Shown in pieces: positions 57,030-64,000 of a stretch of DNA of 64,000 bases. The DNA lies in the NCBI GenBank assembly GCA_963971285.1, contig OZ020255.1, forward strand, positions 1,550,001 to 1,614,000. Reading direction: 5' to 3'. The position numbers and the translations under genes were made by a program. The stretch comes from Astropecten irregularis. Its lineage: Eukaryota; Echinodermata; Asteroidea; Paxillosida; Astropectinidae. Every line of letters begins with the position of its first letter. Positions within the stretch are counted from its first letter, which is position 1. The notes under the pieces were generated by a model. That model saw nothing but the letters and a program-made list of their open reading frames with translations. It did no database searches and was not told the DNA's origin.

Positions 57030-57484
57030 TAAATAAGTACGGCTACTTTTTGTTATAATCAAACAATGATGACAGCGTCTGCTGAAGAAAAAGAAAGAAG
57101 AAAGAATCATGATCCTCTATGCCCTCCCCAAGTCTTTGGAGGGGATTGACAAAGACTGAAAGTGTCTTAATGATTTTGTCGGCTTAAGGGTCAAATGTCT
57201 CCCAAAATGTCATCAATCAACTTGGAATTATGCACAATTGGAGATTGAAAACTGGAACTGGAACTTGAACGAAAACTTGAACTGGAGTTTAAACTGGAAA
57301 CGGAGAGGTCAGATGAACAACAACGATGTCACACATATCAAGAAGAGGCCAAGGATACATACATGTACTACCTAAGCAGACACTGTCATCATAAATAAGT
57401 ACGGCTACTTTTTGTTATAATCGAACAATGATGACAGTGTCTGAGCACTGAAGAAAAAGAAAGAAGAAAGAATCATGATCCTCT
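57030..57484 (+). mobile_element. Miniature element with terminal direct repeats (TRIM-like)
   Basis: Direct repeats 57030-57118 (89 bp) and 57392-57484 (93 bp), both starting TAAATAAGTACGG and ending ATCATGATCCTCT, bracket about 270 bp. The unit is flanked by AATGGC (57024-57029, 57485-57490). The uninterrupted target AATGGC is seen in element A at about 30406. The repeats lack TG...CA ends and no coding frame is visible, so an LTR-type origin is inference. A small inverted repeat (CAGACACTGTCATCA) straddles the right repeat. Confidence 0.65.
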
Positions 57485-58468
57485 AATGGCCTTGCGGTGT
57501 CAGACGGGTTATTTTCAAGTTTGCAAGAAGCGTGTAGAAAATTGCATTTTTACACTGAAATGTTGCACACATTTCTTCAATCCAGGCTTTTAAGGACCCA
57601 GGAACATTTGCTGAAAGTCAAAAGTGGCATTTTTGAGGAGTAGAAGCTATTTAAGAGCTAAAATAATCAATGTGTTTTGGGGATCCCTTCTTATCACAAT
57701 CCCAAAATTTTCTGTGTGTTTGTTTGTTTGTTTAGTTTGTTTGTTTGTTTTTTTAATTTATTTTGGTTTTTATGAGAATATGATTTCTGACCCCTAAAAT
57801 GACTGTTATTTAGCGATCTGTGGCATAATGACTCACCCTGGTGTTCCTGATGTCTTGCAGAGGCGTTCAGAAGATATTTCGGATGTCAACAAAAACGGGC
57901 AATTTTCAGCCCAAATTTCCCTACGTACAAAAAGGTCACGGTTCCCGTGACTTTTCCCATCATGGGGCTTTGTGAAATAATAAAGAAATACATTAGAACT
58001 ATTTCTACGAATCGAGCCTACATTCGATTTACGTATGTAGACGTCTGGAGACAACAGAACAAACGGAACCAGTCTACTCAGTACATTATGCGACTACTGT
58101 TTTTTTTTTTAAAGTTGAACAGGTATTTGAGTGAATGCACTCCATCGATTCATATCTATTTCAATAGGCAACAGTCATCGCATAATGTAATGGATACTGT
58201 CAGTATAAATTATAATGCATTGAAATATTTGATTGACAAGTCAACTGCTTGGGCATGTGTCAATCAGAGGATACATGTACAGGTGTAATGCATCCTTGGG
58301 AAATCCCAACGAACAGGAGACATTGCATTAAGCCTGATTAAGGCAACATAGTTGGCCCTGGATTTGGGTGGACTGATCTTATTGATATTCACACACAGGC
58401 CAGAATTTCCAGTGTGACTTGTTCCCTTTTAATTGCTCAATTTGCAGTAATTGATTGAACACCCATAA

Positions 58469-58802
58469 TTAAAGGTACAATACATGATTGGTAAAGGTCA
58501 CAGGACAGCACTCATACAAATGTTGGTGTCATACTTTGTCTGATCAAACATGTACATGAAATAATAAACAGGTGAAAATTTTAGCTCAATCGGACATCTG
58601 AGACATCACTAATGAGAAAATAGCAAACACCCGACTAAATGTTTCTTATTTATAAAAGAAAAAAAAACATGAAGAATGGTTTTGATCTTATCCCGAGATG
58701 AAAACTGTTTTCGATCTTTGTTTTACTAATTTCTGGATAAATACAACATTTCAGGTGGAAATATTTTAATGGTATGTTTCTTCCAGCACCATCTTCATAC
58801 CT
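58469..58802 (+). repeat. TTAA-family foldback, diverged subfamily copy 2
   Basis: Starts TTAAAGGTACAATACATG, sister to 16409-16755. It runs straight into a repeat (about 58855-59040) whose inverse is at 5922-6070. Confidence 0.72.
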
Positions 58803-59133
58803 TGGGATATTAACTCAAACAACTCAAGTGAGGGTGTCCTTTATGTTTGTTCCAAAAATCGTTCAGACGAGCGATCTTTGGAAAAGACACCAAATCTTGA
58901 TTTCCTTGAAAACCCAGCATCTGATGAACCAAGATTTCCCATGGTGGCTGTTTACACTGTTTACAAACTGTCAATTTTCTGTCTCAAACTCAATAACATT
59001 TTTTTTTGAGGCCTTGCAAATCCTATACGCTCCCTTAAAGTATACTACATCATAGGCCTAAACTACATTTTGCAAGTGATACACACTGGTCACAGAATCT
59101 GTCAGGCCAATACAATAAGATGGCTAACATTAC

Positions 59134-59529
59134 TAGGGCTGTAAGTTTACGAATAATTTTGTAACCGGTTACCCGTCTGTTTTTCGGTTACGGTTACGAT
59201 TACCCTTATAACAAAGAAAACAAACAAAAACAAAGAAATAGTAAGTTTGGGTCTTTTAGGAACTTGGTTGACAACATTCTTTTGTCACAACATTTGGCAT
59301 TGGTAGACATAGCAAAATGTTTGGCCTTTGCTTTGCATAAGCCTGCTGGTCCAATTTTCAAAAGATCATTGACATTTTTTTCTTTGTGAACTCTAGAAAT
59401 GTCTATGTTTCAAAAAGAAGAGGCCATTATAAAAAAGATACTTTTCGATTAACCTAACTGGGAAAATGTACCCGGGTACCCTTTCGAACGGTCGGTTAAC
59501 CGGTTAACCGGATACAAACTGCAGCCTTA
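59134..59529. mobile_element. hAT-like MITE, 396 bp
   Basis: Ends TAGGGCTGTAAGTTTA and the complement TAAGGCTGCAGTTTGT with an exact 8-bp duplication AACATTAC (59126-59133, 59530-59537). Inner GGTTA/CCGGTTA repeats. Non-coding. Confidence 0.85.
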
Positions 59530-61888
59530 AACATTACCATGGTTTAATAAATGTTATTACAATGTACATGTACATATAGTCTGGCAACTTTGATCTTGCC
59601 TACCTGACCCCTCTTTGTCTGACCAATCCCCCACCTATTGTCCTGATCCCCCTCATCCATTCATTTGTGTTTCTATTCACTTGCATGTTCTTGTCCTCTT
59701 GTCATTTAGCCTTTGACAGTTTGAGAAAGATCATGCTCAGAACCTCAGATCGAAATGCGTCAGGCCCTTTTAACTCTTTAGTTAGCTGAACATTTTATTA
59801 CAATTTTGTTTTCTTTTTGGAGGCATTATTGTTTTGCTTTCATTTCCACCATTTACATCAACATCGTGAATTAATTTTTAGTGTTCATTATTGACTGAAA
59901 CTGATATTACCAGGACATTAAGGAAGGATATTTTTACTTGAACATTGTCACAGTTACTTTTTTTTTTTTTTTGTACCACTTGGATTGTTGACTAAGAGAA
60001 GTTAATGTAGCTCAACACTGCACGAGAACATGTACTTTTAAGCACCAGCTGTAAAAAAAAATAATTAATCTACAGTACATGAAATGATGGGATACAGTTT
60101 AGCTACTCGATGAAAAGCAGACAGCCTCTGGCTTCTGTATGTATACATCTCTTACTGACTTACATTTATAAACAAAATTCTTCTTACATGGCGTGACATC
60201 AACTGTTCCTATTTATTATGGACATTTGATGTTGTATACCTGTAACAACATGTTCTTACATGAACATGTATTCCTACATGTACATGGAACATGATATATA
60301 TTTACATACATCTATGTACATTGTAGGCCAACATGTACACGTACAGGTATGTAATTTATGTACTGGTACTGTACTGTATGTTGATGTACGTATTTAACAC
60401 TATGTAATTAATATCATTTGTGCAATTTGTAGAAATGTAGAGTTACCAGAGTGTTAAGACATTTTACCTTCACGGTACATTACATACTAGGTAGGTGTAC
60501 ATGGGTGTATGTACATTGCACATGTGAATGTGATATACCATACATGTGTAGTTTTGCAGTGGTCACCGAGCTGTTTCCAAATTTGGTGATGCCGCATGGG
60601 GTATATGCCACACTGTGCGCTGTGTGTACACGTACAGTACTGTACAGTACTGGCCTGGCACAGCATTATGTGTGCACAGTATGTAGAATTCTATAGAACA
60701 GTGTAGGTATACAGTGTACCATAGTGTACATTACACAGGACATGCGTATCATATTCATTCATGCACTGGGAATACATAAAAATACCTGCATAAAAGAAAA
60801 TCGTTTTGTTTTTTTAAGTTTGTGGTATATTTTCTTTCTAGGTCAGTTGGTGCAACATTTTAGTGAAAACAAATTTTATTGACATATTGATGCTGTGACA
60901 AATGAAGAATGATACAATGTGTAACACTTATTAAGAAATCTTTATTTTTCTGGTCAATCTTACATCATGTACTTATGTACACTGTACAGTACATATATAT
61001 GTACGTGTATCAAGAAATTAATTACTGGAAGCCCCTACCGGTTGCTGCAGTTTGATTTTATGCACCAAAATCAAATATCAATAGTTTTTTAAGAAATTGT
61101 TGATCAAAAAAAAGTTTGAACAAAAAGTAATAATACCAAGGCAGTGGCCACAGGCAACATACTGCTTTATGTGGGTTAGCTCTGTAGGGGGTGGCTTCTT
61201 GAAGTTCAAGTGCCGTCATGGCTGTGTACACAAGTTTGCTACAGTGAACAAGACACAATTTAAAGTAGTTCACTGGTAGAATGATTGATGTGATCATGGA
61301 GGAATGAATATGATTTAATACCAGTAACCTTTATTGTTTAGTGCAGAGGGTGCATAATGTGTCTGCACAATCAGACAATAGGCATTTCCTGTTTTCATTT
61401 GAACACCATGACCATGAAAGGAATCGGGTTACTGTGTACAGTCATGACAGCTGTGTGAACCAAACTGAACTGCAGTGTTTATTGTAATCAGCCTTGTGGA
61501 TGTAAGTTTACATGTAGGCTACATACATGTAATCATTACGTTTGTTGTATGATACATGTACCGAAAACATGATCACACAACCCACCCACCACAAATGTAC
61601 TAGACACTGTACATTATGTACACATGTACGCACACTTTAATTTTGTACAACTTGTGTTTTTACAACTTTATCATGTGAGTCATCTTCAGTAGTGAGTGTT
61701 TGAGCCCAATGTCATGTGGATGAACTACATGTACTACTGTGACTGAACAGGTGTACAGGTGTACATTGTACAGTGCATGACTATTTTACACTGCTGTATG
61801 CATACTGTACATATGTACACTGTATGTACTGTAGGTGTAACAGTAAAATAAAATGTTAAACAGGGTTATGGGTCCACTGCACTGTATA

Positions 61889-62330
61889 CAGCGTGTCCCC
61901 CCAAAAAACGCAACACTTGTGTTGAGAACTGTTACAACTGTATGAAAATTAAACTGTTTAATATCACTTCAAAATTCAGATTTTATACAGCCATATGTCT
62001 TGGCTATCGCCATGTGCAATTTGAGCAAAATTGGACTGAAATTGAGAGAAAGAAAACTAAGACTGAATCACCCAACCTCAAAACCCGATTTTCATCTTTC
62101 TTTCAATAGGCCTACACATTATTGACCACTTATTCTGGAATACTGCAAAAATTCTACTCATTCAATTGGTCATATTTTCGCCAATTTCAGCCCAATTTTG
62201 CTTAAATTCTACATGGTGATAGCCAAGACATAGCTGTATCACTATGTGAATCTTGAAGTGATAATCAGTTTAATTTTCTTATAATAAATAGTTCTCGACA
62301 CTAGTGTTGGTTTTTTTGGGGGACACCCTG
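61889..62330. mobile_element. Tc1/mariner-like foldback, 442 bp
   Basis: Ends CAGCGTGTCCCCCCAAAA and the complement CAGGGTGTCCCCCAAAA, flanked by TA. Inner arms carry ATGTCTTGGCTATC and the inverse. No transposase. Confidence 0.8.
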
Positions 62331-63400
62331 TATAGACCTACAAGTTAAACAAAAAGAAAGGATAGGCCTACACAGTAGATGCATTGTATGCAGAAATTAA
62401 CCACAAAGTATGAAATACATGTACTGTCCGTAGGCCCACAATCTGACAATGTCTGACACTGTAGGCCTATTCAGTGTTATACAGTTTATTATTATTATTA
62501 TTATTTATTTGACCAACAAACAAGCATACAATACAAGAGAAACAGTACTAACAAAAACACAGAATAATAAATTACGACCAAAATAAACGTTAGCGGGGAC
62601 CGAGAACAGAAATCTGAATACATAACATTAAGTTTAGCACTTAATTTGTATAGTGGTATACAAACTGTAAAGTACATGTATGTACACTTGCAATTTCTTT
62701 TGCATTATGAACAAGACTCCTAAGAGAATTAAATCACATTAAAGCCAGGACAGCTCATGGCTCGAGGCCATCTGTACACATGTACATAGTACATCTTAAC
62801 ATCTTAATCTTATATCAGGGATGCACACAGTTACAGTAGTACACAGCATCTTTGATAATGATATCATTGCCCAAGCCGCTGGAGGTTATTAATAATATAT
62901 CTGGCTCATCTTCCCAATGCACTAATGAGATGTGTTCCCAGTGTGAGCAGTGGGAAGGGAAGGGAGGATGTTCCTGGGATGACTGTAGGCTGGAAGAGAT
63001 TAGTCAGACCTTGCAGGAAAAAAAGCCCAGCACTGTGGGAGGAAATTATAGGTCCTAAACCTATGAGGATGCATGTGCACGTACGTAGTGCGGTCAAGAA
63101 TGTGGTGATTCAGAGAAAACATATGGCCGAGGAACTGAATAAGACTCATCACGCATCCCGCATCCATCATGTCCATGACCTTCTTTCTCACAATTCGTGA
63201 GCAAACTTAACATTGAAAATGAATTTGAGTTTTTTGTGTTGTATACTTGTATACATGTGCTGTCTTCATTTATAAATATTGAAGTTTCTTTTGTGTTTTT
63301 AATACAAATATTAGATTGCTGCTAACAGCTTATCAACCAAAATAATGACTTGAAATATGTACAAAAAAAAAAAATAATAATAATAAATAAAATAAAGAGT

Positions 63401-63725
63401 TTAAAGGTAGTAGGCCTATATATCATACTTTGGTAGCATACTGAAGCAAGCATCTTCACATATTTACAACTTACAGGGCATAAAGATGGTGATGGTAGAA
63501 ACATAAGTTTCTGCCTGAAATGCTGTACTTACTATAATTTATCCAGAAAAGAGTAAACCAGTGACCAAAATTATTTTTGATCTTTTAAAAATCAAAAAAA
63601 AAAAAAGAAGACTTAAGAAATACTGTGGCAGTTTTCACTGTTTTCTCAAAAAGTGGCCAGTGGCACTGTATAGGACTGGAATTTTCACAGATGACTGTTT
63701 CATGGTGTTGATATTTTCAGGACAA
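63401..63725 (-). repeat. TTAA-family foldback, copy 13, right end incomplete
   Basis: TTAA at 63401-63404; minus orientation; similarity fades near 63725. Confidence 0.75.
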
Positions 63726-64000
63726 TGACAATGGTAATGACTGTTGCAAATATGTAAGTAAAATGATGTAAATTTGGTTGCAAGGATTAACAACGGGCAT
63801 GCAACCTTTCCTCTAATCAGCTGATTTCCTCTTCTTCATTTTTTGCCATTGTAAAGTGAAAAAACATTGTTATTAAAGTATGGTAAGGATTGGAATTTCC
63901 TTACAGTACGTGTGCATTTCAATGTACATGTACATCGTACATCATAGATTCCAAAGCAATGACAATATTTTGTTACATGATGCAGTACTGTACACTCATG

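Larger units (their letters stand above)
42747..57693 (+). mobile_element. Element A copy 3, split: 42747-42822 and 56787-57693
   Basis: The left 76 bp (ends GGGGATTGTGATAAG) and the right part resuming at ACCTAAATA (56787) together rebuild one element A. The break carries the MULE-like element's 9-bp duplication. The right part is further interrupted by a 455-bp direct-repeat element (57030-57484) and ends CTTATCACAATCCC. No clear 8-bp duplication is seen at its outer edges. SDF4 and B3GALT6 lie between the two parts. Confidence 0.8.
57694..64000. other. Right end: no recognised gene
   Basis: GTTT-rich tract at 57715-57755, foldbacks at 58469, 59134, 61889 and 63401, a hairpin-GAAAC repeat at 59700, and TACATGTA-rich DNA at 60240-61000 and 61500-61860. 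It may be intron of the integrin gene if the region continues from 42.8 kb; no LLVGAP-type exon found. Confidence 0.6.

Overview
The window is animal nuclear DNA, most likely from an echinoderm and perhaps a sea star; the species call is inference. Intron-rich bilaterian genes with GT-AG splice sites are embedded in AT-rich non-coding DNA packed with foldback (MITE-like) elements, tRNA-derived SINEs and TACATGTA/AGGCCTAC-type words common in echinoderm genomes. A 200-base N gap lies at 44323-44522.

Layout. (1) 5403-25443, minus strand: an SLC11A/NRAMP (DMT1-type) proton-coupled divalent-metal transporter in 14 coding exons, with introns full of mobile elements. (2) 31487-33201, plus: PYM1 (partner of Y14-Mago) in three exons, with exon 1 inside a large inverted repeat. 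(3) 36851-39519, minus: BLOC1S1/GCN5L1 in four exons. (4) 42334-42542, plus: first coding exon of an integrin alpha subunit, divergent from BLOC1S1. (5) 44951-46529, plus: last three coding exons of SDF4/Cab45, an EF-hand protein of the secretory pathway. (6) 52307-53314, minus: intact single-exon B3GALT6, the glycosaminoglycan-linker galactosyltransferase II. (7) 57.7-64 kb: no recognised gene.

Genome organisation. From general knowledge of the human map, SLC11A2, PYM1, BLOC1S1 and ITGA7 all lie on 12q13 (ITGA7 and BLOC1S1 head to head), while SDF4 and B3GALT6 are neighbours on 1p36. The window therefore appears to hold two ancient linkage blocks. The SDF4/B3GALT6 block sits exactly between two nearly identical copies of a Mutator-like element whose outer target-site duplication and host repeat pair with each other across about 14 kb. 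This points to either a chimeric assembly join or ectopic recombination between element copies, and it is the most important observation here.

Mobile DNA. Visible families include a TTAA-flanked ~350-bp foldback (about 13 copies), a ~235-bp GGCCAATTTCATA foldback, an ~520-bp element with 8-bp target duplications (element A), a 2,066-bp MULE-like element, two tRNA-derived SINE families that also occur as palindromes, several hAT-like foldbacks with target duplications, one Tc1/mariner-like and one PIF/Harbinger-like foldback, a miniature terminal-direct-repeat element, a non-LTR retrotransposon tail, and a frameshifted THAP-domain relic. Many are nested, which gives relative ages. All calls are by eye from translation and motif knowledge; no database search was run.
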